A DNA stretch of 64,000 bases from Alteromonas sp. CI.11.F.A3 (GCF_032925565.1 NZ_CP136708.1:558001-622000); one strand, 5' to 3'. Positions 16,899 through 26,416 are shown, numbered from the stretch's first letter. Notes: generated by a model from the sequence alone, not told the origin. Program-made: numbers and translations.

Positions 16899-17957
16899 AT
16901 GCAAACGCTAACGATTAGAACCCCCGATGATTGGCACTTACATTTTCGTGACAACGAAATGCTAGCAGAAACGGTCCCCGCTACAGCTCGTTGTTTCCAG
17001 CGTGCCATCGTTATGCCTAACTTGGTTCCACCAGTGGTTAATGCAACTATGGCGGTTGCTTACAAACAACGTATAGAAGCGGCTCGCCCTACCGGCAGCA
17101 ATTTTGAACCGTTAATGACTCTCTTTTTGACGAACACAACATCAGTACAAGATATCGCTGATGCGAAAGCCGCTGGCGTCACGGCGTGTAAGCTATACCC
17201 AGCTGGCGCCACCACCAACTCAGATGCTGCAGTAAAAGGCATAGAAGCGCTATATCCTGTTTTTGAAGCCATGGAGGCTCACGGGTTATTGCTACTTATT
17301 CATGGTGAAGTCACCGAAACGCACATTGATATCTTTGACCGTGAAAAAGTATTCATCGATACGCATTTAGCACCAATTGTGGCGGCTTTCCCGAACTTGA
17401 AAGTGGTGTTTGAACATATTACTACCGCAGACGCTGCGGCCTTTGTCGTTGATGCTAGTGCCAACGTAGGTGCCACAATTACGCCACAACATTTATTGTT
17501 AAATCGCAATGACCTGCTGGTTGGTGGTGTTCGTCCACACAACTACTGTTTGCCCGTTTTAAAACGAAATACCCATCAAAAAGCACTGCAAGATGTGGTA
17601 GCCAGCGGTAACAGCAAATTCTTCTTAGGGACTGATTCAGCCCCTCATGCAAAACATAAAAAAGAGAATGCGTGTGGTTGTGCAGGTTGCTACAGCGCAT
17701 GGTCTGCCATCGAGCTTTATGCTGAAGTGTTCGAGCAGTTGGGCGCATTAGATAAGCTAGAAGGGTTCGCCAGTAACTACGGTGCTGACTTCTACGGATT
17801 ACCTAGAAACAACACAACAATGACGTTAGTAAAAGAAGCGTGGACAGTACCTGAACAGGTCACGTTAGCTGATGGTACCGATATGGTCCCTTTCTATGCA
17901 GGGCAGACGCTTCAGTGGAAACTACAAGATACTTTCCAAACACGCTCGGCTGACTAA
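16899..17957 (+). CDS. pyrC: dihydroorotase
   Basis: Catalyses reversible cyclisation of carbamoyl-aspartate to dihydroorotate in pyrimidine synthesis. The 352-residue protein has the length and sequence of class II (E. coli PyrC-type) dihydroorotases. The binuclear zinc site is complete: H13 and H15 (DWHLHF), carboxylated lysine K98 ([12 protein letters not shown]), H135, H173 (FEHIT) and D246 (GTDSAPH). ATG start with GAGAG upstream. Located between a PhnA protein and dbpA on the same strand with short gaps, so possibly an operon. No other pyr genes are near. Confidence 0.97.
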   Translation: MQTLTIRTPDDWHLHFRDNEMLAETVPATARCFQRAIVMPNLVPPVVNATMAVAYKQRIEAARPTGSNFEPLMTLFLTNTTSVQDIADAKAAGVTACKLYPAGATTNSDAAVKGIEALYPVFEAMEAHGLLLLIHGEVTETHIDIFDREKVFIDTHLAPIVAAFPNLKVVFEHITTADAAAFVVDASANVGATITPQHLLLNRNDLLVGGVRPHNYCLPVLKRNTHQKALQDVVASGNSKFFLGTDSAPHAKHKKENACGCAGCYSAWSAIELYAEVFEQLGALDKLEGFASNYGADFYGLPRNNTTMTLVKEAWTVPEQVTLADGTDMVPFYAGQTLQWKLQDTFQTRSAD

Positions 17958-17990
17958 CGCTACGTATATGCATCTTTGGAAAAAACAGAA

Positions 17991-19373
17991 ATGACAATTG
18001 AAACTGTAAAGCAGTTGGAAATAAATCCAGCTATCACAAAAGCGTTAGATGCACAGGGTATTTTTGCCTTATCGCCCATTCAAGCACAGTCTTTACCTCA
18101 TGCATTAGCAGGTAGCGACATTATTGGACAAGCGCAAACAGGCAGTGGTAAAACACTTTGCTTCGTAATACCGGCCCTTGAAAAGATTGACCCTACCTTA
18201 TTTGCAACGCAAGTATTGGTATTGTGCCCAACGCGAGAGTTGGCAGACCAAGTCGCCGTACAATATAGAAATGCCGCAAAGCAAATTGGCAATATAAAGG
18301 TGATGACTATTTGTGGCGGCCAACCTATGGGCCCTCAAATTCAGTCGCTTAAGCACGGCGCTCATGTTGTAGTCGGCACGCCTGGTCGCGTGATGGAGCA
18401 TGTAGAGAAACGCAGGTTAATGCTAAAAAATGTGCGTTTACGCGTGCTTGATGAAGCCGACCGCATGCTAGATATGGGCTTTGAAGATGACTTAAAAGTC
18501 ATCTTTTCGCCAATGAAGAAAGGTGTGCAAACTTTACTGTTTTCTGCGACTTATACGGAAGAAATAGAACGTATTGCCGATCAGTATTTAACTGAGCCTG
18601 TAATTTGTAAGGTTGAAAGTGATGAGTCGAGCAAACCGTCGATTACTCAAATTGGCTACAACGTACTTCCTCACACTCGAATACAAACGCTCAAAGCCAT
18701 TCTGACCGATTCCCAGCCTAAAACTGCTATCGTGTTTTGTAATCGTCGAGTACAAGTGACCGAAGTGGTCGCATCATTACTGGAAGATGGCTTCAGCGCA
18801 GCAGGTTTGCAAGGCGAAATGGAGCAGTATGAGCGTACCGCGGTACTTAATCAGTTTGCCAGTGATGCACTACAAGTGCTGGTTGCTACTGATGTAGCCG
18901 CACGTGGGCTTGATATTGATGATATTCCTTGTGTGATCAACTACACAGTAAGCGAAGAGCCTGAAACGCATATTCACCGTATTGGCCGTACCGCTCGTGC
19001 TGGCGCTGAAGGCACTGCAATAACGTTAGTGGGCGACGAGGAAGAGCATTTTTTGCGTAAAATTGAAGTGCTTCAAGGCACTGATATTCCTTTAAAAGGC
19101 GCACAAGGCTTACGTTTCCATAAAAACCGCATCATCGAACCTGAATTTAGCTGTATTTCATTAAGTGCTGGTAAAAAGCAAAAGCTTCGTCCTGGTGACT
19201 TAGTAGGTGCGCTTACTAAAGATGCAGGCATACCAGGTGATGATGTAGGCAAAATTGCAGTGCAAAATAGCCAAAGCTTTATTGCGGTTAAGTTGCGAAG
19301 CGTAAAGCGCGCTATGAATCACTTCCGCGAAGGTAAAATTAAAGGCAAGCGCATAAGAGCGCGTAAGCTGTAA
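17991..19373 (+). CDS. dbpA: DEAD-box ATP-dependent RNA helicase DbpA
   Basis: A 460-residue DEAD-box helicase needed for maturation of the large ribosomal subunit; DbpA is targeted to hairpin 92 of 23S rRNA. Motifs: Q motif (ALSPIQAQSLP), AQTGSGKT, PTRELA, DEADRMLD, SAT, and HRIGRTARAG. The C-terminal region after residue 390 has the DbpA-specific RNA-recognition fold, recognised by KLRPGDLVGALTKDAGIPGDDVGKI. The frame is open five codons further to TTG 17976, but ATG 17991 is the natural start. Lies 33 bp after pyrC. Confidence 0.94.
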   Translation: MTIETVKQLEINPAITKALDAQGIFALSPIQAQSLPHALAGSDIIGQAQTGSGKTLCFVIPALEKIDPTLFATQVLVLCPTRELADQVAVQYRNAAKQIGNIKVMTICGGQPMGPQIQSLKHGAHVVVGTPGRVMEHVEKRRLMLKNVRLRVLDEADRMLDMGFEDDLKVIFSPMKKGVQTLLFSATYTEEIERIADQYLTEPVICKVESDESSKPSITQIGYNVLPHTRIQTLKAILTDSQPKTAIVFCNRRVQVTEVVASLLEDGFSAAGLQGEMEQYERTAVLNQFASDALQVLVATDVAARGLDIDDIPCVINYTVSEEPETHIHRIGRTARAGAEGTAITLVGDEEEHFLRKIEVLQGTDIPLKGAQGLRFHKNRIIEPEFSCISLSAGKKQKLRPGDLVGALTKDAGIPGDDVGKIAVQNSQSFIAVKLRSVKRAMNHFREGKIKGKRIRARKL

Positions 19374-19463
19374 GTGATTTAGCATCGAACAGCCTAAGCG
19401 TATGGAGCACGGCTTGGGCAAAATATATTCAATGAGTTGGACAGGCAAAACAGGGGCGGTGTG

Positions 19464-19862
19464 ATGTCAGGCGAAACAGATTTAAATACATTGCTAAAAA
19501 CACTTCAGCCGGTTCTAAGCGCTGAGGCGTTCGTATTTGTGAGTGTGCCTTACGCGGTTTCGCCAACTCAATTGGCCAATGCCTTAATGGTGTATAAAGA
19601 AGATGAAGGTACAACCCTTATTCTTGAATCATCTTTTGCAAGCAACGAAGGCTTTGCTGTGGATAGCACCTACAAGCGCATTACCTGTAATGTCCATTCA
19701 AGTTTAGACGCGGTGGGTATGACCGCAGCTATGTCGGCTGCGCTTACCCGGGCGGAAATTAGCGCTAATGTGGTAGCTGGCTATTATCACGACCATATTT
19801 TCGTTCCCGCTGGCCGAGCCGATGAAGCCATTGCAGTATTGCTTAATTTAGCCAATCCTTAA
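19464..19862 (+). CDS. ACT-domain protein
   Basis: A 132-residue cytosolic protein built of two ACT-like halves, as in the DUF2241/ACT_3-ACT_7 family. Characteristic segments are ITCNVHSSLDAVGMTAAMSAAL and NVVAGYYHDHIFVP, which match the aspartokinase-like ACT fold. The frame is open from TTG 19437, but ATG 19464 sits behind a GGGGCGG purine run and starts like the family. ACT modules usually sense small ligands such as amino acids; the ligand here is unknown. It follows dbpA by 90 bp. Confidence 0.83.
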   Translation: MSGETDLNTLLKTLQPVLSAEAFVFVSVPYAVSPTQLANALMVYKEDEGTTLILESSFASNEGFAVDSTYKRITCNVHSSLDAVGMTAAMSAALTRAEISANVVAGYYHDHIFVPAGRADEAIAVLLNLANP

Positions 19863-19889
19863 TAAGCCATAAGCCATAAGCCATAAGCC
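19862..19889. repeat. four tandem copies of ATAAGCC
   Basis: A 7-bp unit repeated four times without error directly at the stop codon of the ACT-domain gene; a slippage-prone microsatellite. Confidence 0.9.
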
Positions 19890-19992
19890 TAGCCCATTTT
19901 TTCTAAGGAACATAACAGGGCAACGTGGCTAGCGAATTGTGGCTATTGTTCTTTTACGATTTAGCCACGATCCACAAATTTAATGCAGATAT

Positions 19993-20020
19993 AAAAAAGG
20001 CGACAATGAATTGCCGCCTT
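19993..20020 (-). terminator. terminator of the M13 peptidase gene
   Basis: Minus-strand hairpin of 10 pairs with one mismatch (AAGGCGGCAA / TTGTCGCCTT) and loop TTCA, followed by six T. Confidence 0.85.
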
Positions 20021-20044
20021 GTTAATGATATTAATTAATGCCTA

Positions 20045-22105
20045 TTACCAAATTTTTACGCGCTCTTCTGGCGGTAAATACAAATCATTTTCCTCGGTCA
20101 CATCAAACGCCTCGTAAAATTCAGGCACGTTGCGCAACGCGCCGTTAGTACGGAATTTCGTTGGTGAGTGAGTGTCGGTTTGAATTTGGCTGCGTAGGGC
20201 TTCGTCACGGTACTTGCTTGCCCATACTTGACCATAACCAATAAATACGCGCTGGTCACCGGTATAACCGTCAATAACAGGGGCTTCTTCACCCTCTAAG
20301 GTTAAATGATAGGCTTTAAGCGCAATACTAATACCGCCCAAGTCGCCGATGTTTTCCCCAAGAGTGTATTCACCGTTGACGAATAGCTCCGGCAGGGCTT
20401 CGAATTCGTTGAATTGCTCGACAAGTTTAGCCGTTCTTGCTTCAAATTCTTGACGGTCAGTATCAGTCCACCAGTTTCGTAGAGCGCCATCGCCATCAAA
20501 CGTTGAACCTGCATCATCAAAGCCGTGACCAATTTCATGCCCGATAACCGCTCCAATACCGCCGTAGTTTACCGCGTCTTCCGCATTCATATCGAAAAAG
20601 GGCGGTTGCAGTATGGCCGCTGGGAAAACAATTTCATTTGCCGTTGGGTTGTAGTAAGCATTAACGGTTTGAGGTGTCATGCCCCACTCATGCTTCCATA
20701 CTGGGCCGCCTTGTTTCTTAAGCATTTCTTCGTAGGCAACATCGGACGAACGCTTTAAGTTGCCAAATAAATCGCTGCCTTTCACTACTAGCTGAGAATA
20801 GTCTTTCCACGTATCGGGGTAGCCAATTTTAACAGTAAATTTAGAGAGCTTATCTAACGCCTGCTCACGTGTTTCATCTGTCATCCAATCAAGCTTTTCA
20901 ATACTGTCTTTGTAGGCTAATAATAGATTGCTCACCATTTCGGTCATGCGCTCTTTTGCTTCAGGTGGGAAGTATTGTTTCACGTATACTTTACCGATAA
21001 CTTCGCCCACATGAGCATTAGAAAGGCTAACAGCTCTACGCCAGCGCGGCTCAGGCTCTTCAACCCCACGGAGAGTTTTGCTGTAAAAGTTGAAATTAGC
21101 GGTGTCGAAATCTTCACTTAAACGACTGGCTGAGGCATTAAGTAAGCCCCATTTTAAAAATACCTTCCAATCTTCCAGAGAGGTTTCAGTGATGAACGTA
21201 TCCATTTGCTTCATGAAATCAGTTTGCAGGAATACAATGCTATCTAAATCGTCTAATTCCATTTCTTTAAGGAATAATTCCCACGGGAAGTTGGGCATAT
21301 GCGTGCTTAGTTCTGATACCGGTACTTTGTTATAGTTAGCCGCCCAATTACGCAATTTTTCTTTCTTCATATGCATTTCTGCAATACGGCTTTCCATATC
21401 AAATAACATTTGAGCGCTATCTGACGGCGCGTCAAATTCCGCAAGCGTAAACATGGTTTCAATATGTTTAACATAAGCATCGCGAATTTCTTGTGATTTG
21501 GTGTCGTCTTTAAAGTAGTAATCGCGCTCAGGCAGACCAAGGCCAGACTGCCATGTATAAATCATATAAGAATCAGGTGATTTAAAATCTGCATTTTGAC
21601 CAACGTTGAAGGGGCTTGCATAGCCGTAACGGGTGGCATAGGCAAAGTATGCAGCTAGTTCATCGTAATTGGTAATGCCTTCAATCTTTTCAATATCGGC
21701 ATTAATTGGGCTTATACCCAATTCATTAAGTGTATCCGTATCCATGTAAGCACGGTAGAAGTCACCCACTTTTTGCTCGTCGGTGCCATCTGCAAAGTCG
21801 CCTTCGGCGGAACTTTTGATTATTTTCATTACATGGTCTTGAGATTCGTCACGCAAAATCGTGAAAGCGCCATAACTTGATTTGTCGGCTGGGATCTCAA
21901 GGTTATCAACCCACGTGCCATTCACGTATTGGAAGAAGTCGTTACCAGGATCGGCAGTTAAATCCATGTTTTCTTTATTCACGCCGGACTTTAATTCTTG
22001 CTGTTGCGTTACAGCGGTTGGCGCTTGGTTTTCTGGTTGTGTATTTTGCGGACTACATGCACTAAGTGCTAATGCAACGCTTAAGCTAATTACGCTTTTC
22101 AACAT
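20045..22105 (-). CDS. M13-family metallopeptidase lipoprotein (neprilysin/PepO-like)
   Basis: A 686-residue zinc endopeptidase of the neprilysin family, exported and lipid-anchored: the signal peptide ends in ALSAC. Zinc motif HEIGH lies near residue 523 with the third ligand region ENIGDLGG further on, and the substrate-binding NAYYNP segment just before. The residues FFQYVNGTWVDN near the start of the mature domain are typical of M13 enzymes. It ends in ERVKIW rather than the more usual CxVW, a small deviation. It probably degrades short peptides in the periplasm. Transcribed alone with its own terminator. Confidence 0.93.
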   Translation of the reverse strand: MLKSVISLSVALALSACSPQNTQPENQAPTAVTQQQELKSGVNKENMDLTADPGNDFFQYVNGTWVDNLEIPADKSSYGAFTILRDESQDHVMKIIKSSAEGDFADGTDEQKVGDFYRAYMDTDTLNELGISPINADIEKIEGITNYDELAAYFAYATRYGYASPFNVGQNADFKSPDSYMIYTWQSGLGLPERDYYFKDDTKSQEIRDAYVKHIETMFTLAEFDAPSDSAQMLFDMESRIAEMHMKKEKLRNWAANYNKVPVSELSTHMPNFPWELFLKEMELDDLDSIVFLQTDFMKQMDTFITETSLEDWKVFLKWGLLNASASRLSEDFDTANFNFYSKTLRGVEEPEPRWRRAVSLSNAHVGEVIGKVYVKQYFPPEAKERMTEMVSNLLLAYKDSIEKLDWMTDETREQALDKLSKFTVKIGYPDTWKDYSQLVVKGSDLFGNLKRSSDVAYEEMLKKQGGPVWKHEWGMTPQTVNAYYNPTANEIVFPAAILQPPFFDMNAEDAVNYGGIGAVIGHEIGHGFDDAGSTFDGDGALRNWWTDTDRQEFEARTAKLVEQFNEFEALPELFVNGEYTLGENIGDLGGISIALKAYHLTLEGEEAPVIDGYTGDQRVFIGYGQVWASKYRDEALRSQIQTDTHSPTKFRTNGALRNVPEFYEAFDVTEENDLYLPPEERVKIW

Positions 22106-22453
22106 GGATTGTTATTCCTATTTTTATAAGCTTGTTTTTGAACCAAGTCGTTATTAATTTATGTCGTTAAGTTCATATCTCGTTGGCCGAATACTGACTC
22201 ATCGCCTCTATCGCCGTTTTGTGATGCACTAGCGAGTGCAGGCGAGTGTAAGCTCTCTAAAACAAGGCCTTTAAAACAAAGCACGAAAGACAGTATTCTC
22301 TTACCGTAATATTTATCACGCTCCTTCCATTAGAAAAAGCACTTATAGTGAAAATACATAGCTTGTAACAACTTCTGTATATAATTTCGATATATTGGTC
22401 ACATTGGGATAGCAACACGCCTTTGCACTTCATTTAACGCTGAAGGAATTAAT
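22106..22453. other. divergent intergenic region, M13 peptidase / RraA family
   Basis: 348 bp without a gene. A -10-like TATAAT at 22380-22385 could serve the RraA-family gene, but no good -35 is visible. A small palindrome TGCACT-AGCG-AGTGCA sits at 22225-22240. Confidence 0.4.
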
Positions 22454-23068
22454 ATGAAGCAATACGATACAGTATCACCATGTGAATACGCCGATACACT
22501 GCCACGAGAGCAGTTTATGGATTATAGAATCAAGCCGTTGTGGCAACCTATACCACGTATTGCTGGGCCAGCCTTCACAGTGAAATGCGAGGCGGGCGAT
22601 CACCTTATGCTTCACGCAGCGATTTATCGCGCAAAAGCAGGCGATATTATCGTGGTTGAGGCTGATGATAAATTCGCAGTGGCTGGTGGTAACGTGTGTG
22701 CAATTGCACAGTCTAGAGGCATCAAAGGGTTTGTTATCGACGGTGTCATTAGAGATTTGGCAGAAACCAGAGAAAATCAGTTCCCGGTCTTTGCCCTTGG
22801 TGTAGTGCCTAAGCCAGGTGCCAAAAAGTGTATATCGCCTCTTAATCAGCCTATTCAATGTGGCGGAGTGACGGTGAATGCGGGTGACATTATTGTGGCT
22901 GACGAAGAAGGTATTGCGGTAATACCGCAGGCGCAAGCACAAGAAGCCTTTGTTATAGCCTTCGCTCGCGGTGAAAAAGATGCAATGATGAATCTTCAGC
23001 AGTGGCAAGCGCAGCATAGCGAAAAGGTAGAGAGCATTTTGACAAACTTAGGCTATAAAGATGAGTAA
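22454..23068 (+). CDS. RraA-family protein (possible HMG aldolase)
   Basis: A 204-residue RraA-like fold protein. The family motif GFVIDGVIRD lies at residues 92-101 with the preceding GGNVCAIA helix, which in 4-hydroxy-4-methyl-2-oxoglutarate aldolases forms the metal/substrate pocket. It is longer than RraA itself (about 160 residues) and has the C-terminal helical extension found in aldolase-type members, so a pyruvate aldolase or oxaloacetate decarboxylase is more likely than the RNase E inhibitor. ATG follows a clear AAGGA. No aromatic-degradation genes accompany it, so the pathway is unknown. Confidence 0.8.
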   Translation: MKQYDTVSPCEYADTLPREQFMDYRIKPLWQPIPRIAGPAFTVKCEAGDHLMLHAAIYRAKAGDIIVVEADDKFAVAGGNVCAIAQSRGIKGFVIDGVIRDLAETRENQFPVFALGVVPKPGAKKCISPLNQPIQCGGVTVNAGDIIVADEEGIAVIPQAQAQEAFVIAFARGEKDAMMNLQQWQAQHSEKVESILTNLGYKDE

Positions 23069-23156
23069 GCTGATGTTTTAAACCCGAGTATTGAACATAT
23101 CGTGTAGAATGACGTAATTAAACGAAGTTGATGTAGAACGACACGAGTTTTGTTGC

Positions 23157-24998
23157 ATGTTTTCATTTTTTGAACGATTAACACAGCCTTTCCCTAAAGC
23201 CCCGCCAGGGCAGCCCCCAACAGGTATCGTTGCCTTTTGTAAGTACTACACGCAAGGTATGTGGGGCGTTATCGCGACCGTCTCTATTTTAAGTGCCATT
23301 GTGGCGGTGCTTGAAGTCGCGTTGTTCGGTTTCTTGGGGCAATTAGTAGATTGGTTTTCAGAACAAAATCGAGAGACCTTTCTAGCTGAACAAAAATGGA
23401 CCTTAATTGGCATGGCGGTTACCGTACTGGTGCTGATTCCAGGCTTTATATTGTTGCGTTCATTATTTTCACGCCAGTCGCTGATGGGGAATTTCCCTAT
23501 GCGTATTCGCTGGCAAGCCCACCGCTATTTATTAGGCCAAAGCTTAACCTTTTTTCACGATGAATTTGCGGGTCGCGTGGCCACAAAAGTAATGCAAACC
23601 GCGCTATCGGTACGTGAAACCGTAACAAAAGTGCTCGATTTACTGGTATACATCAGCGTCTACTTTATCTCAATGGTGGTACTGGTGTTCAGTACCGATT
23701 GGCGCTTAGCTGTGCCGCTTGTGGTGTGGTTCTTTGTGTACATGTTCATCTTGCGCATGCTGGTACCTAAACTTAAAGAGGTATCGCAAAAACAAGCTGA
23801 CGCTAGGTCTATGATGACGGGGCGAATAGTTGATAGTTACACCAATATCACAACGGTAAAGTTATTTTCCCACAGCCGCCGAGAAGCTGACTACGCTAGA
23901 GAAAGCATGGATGGATTTTTAAAAACCGTTTATCCCCAAATGCGTTTAGTAACGGTATTAGAATTTTGCGTAGAGATGTCGAATGCCATTTTGGTCTTTA
24001 CGATTGGCGCATTGTCTGTTTATTTATGGATGGAAAACTTAGCATCACCTGGCGATATTGCTATTGCGATTAGTTTATCTCTTCGCCTAAATGGGATGTC
24101 CCATTGGATCATGTGGGAAGTATCCGGCTTGTTTGAAAATCTAGGTACGGTGCAAGACGGCATGAATACCTTAGCGCAACCTATCGCAGTAAAAGATAAG
24201 CCTAAAGCGACAGCGCTTAGCGTACAGGGTGGCGGGATTAAATTTGATAACGTAGACTTTGCCTACGCAGGTGCCGATAACCAACCCATTGATGTATTTT
24301 CTAACCTAGAACTTGCTATTCACCCAGGGGAAAAAGTAGGTTTGGTAGGGCGCTCAGGTTCCGGCAAATCCACATTAGTTAATTTGCTGATGCGATTTTA
24401 TGATACCCAATCGGGGCGCATTGTTATTGATGGGCAAGATATCACGCAAGTAGGCCAAGAAACCTTGCGGGCTAAAATTAGCATGGTGACCCAAGATACC
24501 TCGCTAATGCATAGGTCAGTGCGTGACAATATTCTTTATGGGCGTACCAACGCCAGCGAAGAAGAAATGATAAACGCAGCCAAGTTATCCGAAGCTCATG
24601 AATTTATACTTACCCTTACCGACAGCCAAGGTAGGACAGGCTATGACGCCCATGTGGGCGAACGTGGTGTGAAACTATCCGGTGGCCAACGTCAACGTAT
24701 TGCTATCGCCCGTGTGCTATTGAAAGACGCACCTGTATTAATCTTAGATGAAGCCACTTCTGCGTTAGACTCAGAAGCTGAAGCCGCTATTCAAGCAAGC
24801 CTAGATAAGGTTATGGAAGGAAAAACTGTATTGGCCATTGCACATAGGCTCTCAACGATTGCGCAAATGGACCGATTGTTAGTGTTAGAAAAAGGACAGA
24901 TAGTAGAGCAGGGGACACATGCCGAATTAATTGCACATAATGGTATCTACGCCAAGTTATGGGCACATCAAACAGGCGGCTTTATTGGCGTGGAATAG
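23157..24998 (+). CDS. ABC transporter, fused permease and ATPase (MsbA-like)
   Basis: A 613-residue half-transporter with six predicted membrane helices in the first about 330 residues and a C-terminal ATPase. Walker A GRSGSGKST lies near residue 397, the signature LSGGQRQR near 506, Walker B VLILDEATSALD near 527, and the H-loop in IAHRLST. It would act as a homodimeric exporter in the inner membrane. There is no N-terminal C39 peptidase domain, so it is not a classical bacteriocin-processing exporter even though a leader-peptide gene lies 1.6 kb downstream. Substrate unknown. The ribosome site before ATG 23157 is weak. Confidence 0.9.
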   Translation: MFSFFERLTQPFPKAPPGQPPTGIVAFCKYYTQGMWGVIATVSILSAIVAVLEVALFGFLGQLVDWFSEQNRETFLAEQKWTLIGMAVTVLVLIPGFILLRSLFSRQSLMGNFPMRIRWQAHRYLLGQSLTFFHDEFAGRVATKVMQTALSVRETVTKVLDLLVYISVYFISMVVLVFSTDWRLAVPLVVWFFVYMFILRMLVPKLKEVSQKQADARSMMTGRIVDSYTNITTVKLFSHSRREADYARESMDGFLKTVYPQMRLVTVLEFCVEMSNAILVFTIGALSVYLWMENLASPGDIAIAISLSLRLNGMSHWIMWEVSGLFENLGTVQDGMNTLAQPIAVKDKPKATALSVQGGGIKFDNVDFAYAGADNQPIDVFSNLELAIHPGEKVGLVGRSGSGKSTLVNLLMRFYDTQSGRIVIDGQDITQVGQETLRAKISMVTQDTSLMHRSVRDNILYGRTNASEEEMINAAKLSEAHEFILTLTDSQGRTGYDAHVGERGVKLSGGQRQRIAIARVLLKDAPVLILDEATSALDSEAEAAIQASLDKVMEGKTVLAIAHRLSTIAQMDRLLVLEKGQIVEQGTHAELIAHNGIYAKLWAHQTGGFIGVE

Positions 24999-25008
24999 TT
25001 TTTCACTG

Positions 25009-25106
25009 AGATAACGAGTTAAACGGCACAGTAAGTTGCAGAACAACTTGCACTGAGGGTATTACCACCAACATGGTTAACAAAAACCTTGTGCCGTTTG
25101 TTATCT
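25009..25106. repeat. long interrupted inverted repeat ahead of tRNA-Trp
   Basis: Left arm AGATAAC (25009-25015), five extra bases, AAACGGCACA (25021-25030); right arm TGTGCCGTTT plus GTTATCT (25090-25106). Between them a second stem AAGTTG / CAACTT (25033-25050). The right arm overlaps the tRNA promoter. Confidence 0.75.
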
Positions 25107-25116
25107 TGAGTATAAT
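25089..25116 (+). promoter_or_regulatory. sigma70 promoter of tRNA-Trp-secE-nusG
   Basis: TTGTGC (25089-25094), 16-bp spacer, TATAAT (25111-25116), followed by a GC-rich start region (ACGCG). Gives a leader of about 85 nt before the tRNA. Confidence 0.7.
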
Positions 25117-25208
25117 ACGCGTCCCTCCCTTGCGATACCGCACTTTCCATTGAAATGACGCTGAATTCCCAAGGGTAGTGTAAGTAAAATTTGTGAGTTA
25201 AACACCAC

Positions 25209-25285
25209 AGGGGTGTAGTTCGAATTGGTAGAACAGCGGTCTCCAAAACCGATGGTTGGGGGTTCGAGTCCCTCCACCCCTGCCA
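25209..25285 (+). tRNA. tRNA-Trp (CCA anticodon)
   Basis: Acceptor stem AGGGGTG pairs with CACCCCT and the gene-encoded GCCA end is present. D-arm GTTC/GAAC, T-loop TTCGAGT and anticodon loop CTCCAAA give anticodon CCA for tryptophan. It is very similar to E. coli trpT. The top pair of the anticodon stem would be G-A (GCGGT against ACCGA), where E. coli has C-G. It lies 58 bp before secE, a common arrangement in this group, and is probably co-transcribed with secE-nusG. Confidence 0.97.
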
Positions 25286-25343
25286 AATTACAAGTTCGCG
25301 TGTTAGCGCGAGCAAAACGACGCTGTAGTGCTAGGATCGTGAC

Positions 25344-25715
25344 ATGAGCGAAAAGACGGAAAATCAGTCCAATGCATTGGACATGTTTAAATGGGTAGTG
25401 GTATTTGCCCTACTTGCTGGATTGGTTACGGCCAACACAGTGTTCGGTGAAATTTCAGTATTATATCGTGCAGTTACTGCAGTAGTGGTAGTGGTTATTG
25501 CTGGCTTTATTGCAGCATCAACGGTTAAAGGCAGCACTTTCCTTAGCTTTGCTAAAGAGTCGCGTACTGAAGTTCGCAAAGTAGTATGGCCGACCCGTCA
25601 AGAAGCAAACCAAACTACTATCATCGTACTTGCGGCAACGTTGGTAATGGCATTAATCCTTTGGGGATTAGACGGCATTATCGTTCGTGTTGTAGGCTTT
25701 ATCACTGGAATATAG
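25344..25715 (+). CDS. secE: preprotein translocase subunit SecE
   Basis: An essential subunit of the SecYEG channel in the inner membrane. At 123 residues with three membrane helices (about 15-33, 38-56 and 93-115) it is the long enterobacterial form. The conserved cytoplasmic amphipathic stretch FAKESRTEVRKVVWPTRQEANQTT is directly readable before the last helix. It begins with ATG after an AGGAT ribosome site and is followed 11 bp later by nusG, the usual pair. Upstream lies tRNA-Trp rather than a tuf gene. Confidence 0.97.
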   Translation: MSEKTENQSNALDMFKWVVVFALLAGLVTANTVFGEISVLYRAVTAVVVVVIAGFIAASTVKGSTFLSFAKESRTEVRKVVWPTRQEANQTTIIVLAATLVMALILWGLDGIIVRVVGFITGI

Positions 25716-25726
25716 GAGCATAACGT

Positions 25727-26275
25727 ATGTCCGAAGAAGAAATTAAAAAAAGATGGTACGTAGTACAAGCATATTCTCAGTACGAAGGTCGCGTTCAAAA
25801 AACGTTACTTGAATATATTAAGATGCACGGCATGGAAGAGCACTTTGGTCAGATTTTAGTTCCGACTGAAGAAGTTGTTGAAATGCGCGCTGGCCAAAAG
25901 CGCAAATCTGAGCGTAAGTTTTACCCAGGTTACGTTTTGGTAGAAATGGCAATGAACGAAGAATCTTGGCACTTAGTGAAAAGCGTTCCTCGTGTACTTG
26001 GTTTCATCGGTGGTACTTCTGATCGCCCAATGCCAATTACCCAAAAAGAAGCAGACGCCATTCTTAACCGTCTTGAAGAGTCAGTTGATAAGCCTAAGCC
26101 GAAGACATTGTTCGAGCCAGGCGAAGTGGTTCGCGTTACAGATGGTCCATTTGCCGACTTCAATGGTGTGGTAGAAGAAGTAGACTACGAAAAGAGCCGC
26201 GTAAAAGTGTCGGTACTTATCTTCGGTCGTTCTACACCGGTAGATTTAGAATTCGGTCAGGTAGAGAAAGGCTAA
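25727..26275 (+). CDS. nusG: transcription termination/antitermination protein NusG
   Basis: Links RNA polymerase with Rho or with ribosomal S10. The 182-residue protein has the NGN domain ([33 protein letters not shown]) and the C-terminal KOW domain ([24 protein letters not shown]). Length and order equal E. coli NusG. In most proteobacteria rplK follows within about 150 bp. Here a strong terminator and a pair of opposite-strand genes come first, so nusG ends the transcript. Confidence 0.98.
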   Translation: MSEEEIKKRWYVVQAYSQYEGRVQKTLLEYIKMHGMEEHFGQILVPTEEVVEMRAGQKRKSERKFYPGYVLVEMAMNEESWHLVKSVPRVLGFIGGTSDRPMPITQKEADAILNRLEESVDKPKPKTLFEPGEVVRVTDGPFADFNGVVEEVDYEKSRVKVSVLIFGRSTPVDLEFGQVEKG

Positions 26276-26308
26276 GCCTTTTTATCTACTTATCTACAAT
26301 TTTATGTG

Positions 26309-26335
26309 AAAAAGCCCCTTTATAGGGGCTTTTTT
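26309..26335. terminator. bidirectional terminator after nusG
   Basis: AAAGCCCCT, four bases, AGGGGCTTT with A and T runs on both sides. It separates nusG from the convergent 64-residue membrane protein gene. Confidence 0.9.
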
Positions 26336-26416
26336 GTGCAAGAAGCTTTTATGGGAATCTGAGAATAGTGCGTGAAACATCATTACTTCTTTGTTTGAAT
26401 TGTAAAAAATAGATTG

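Noticed and set aside
22475..23017. 180-codon minus-strand frame opposite the RraA-family gene
   Set aside because: Antisense shadow of a clearly coding gene with good family motifs.
23157..24998. ABC transporter as exporter of the bacteriocin-like peptide
   Set aside because: It lacks the N-terminal C39 peptidase domain and has no adaptor gene, and tRNA-secE-nusG lies between it and the peptide gene; it looks like a general MsbA-type exporter.
25019..25315. 98-codon minus-strand frame across the tRNA gene
   Set aside because: It is the antisense of tRNA-Trp, giving the well-known spurious WRDSNPQPSVLET-type protein.
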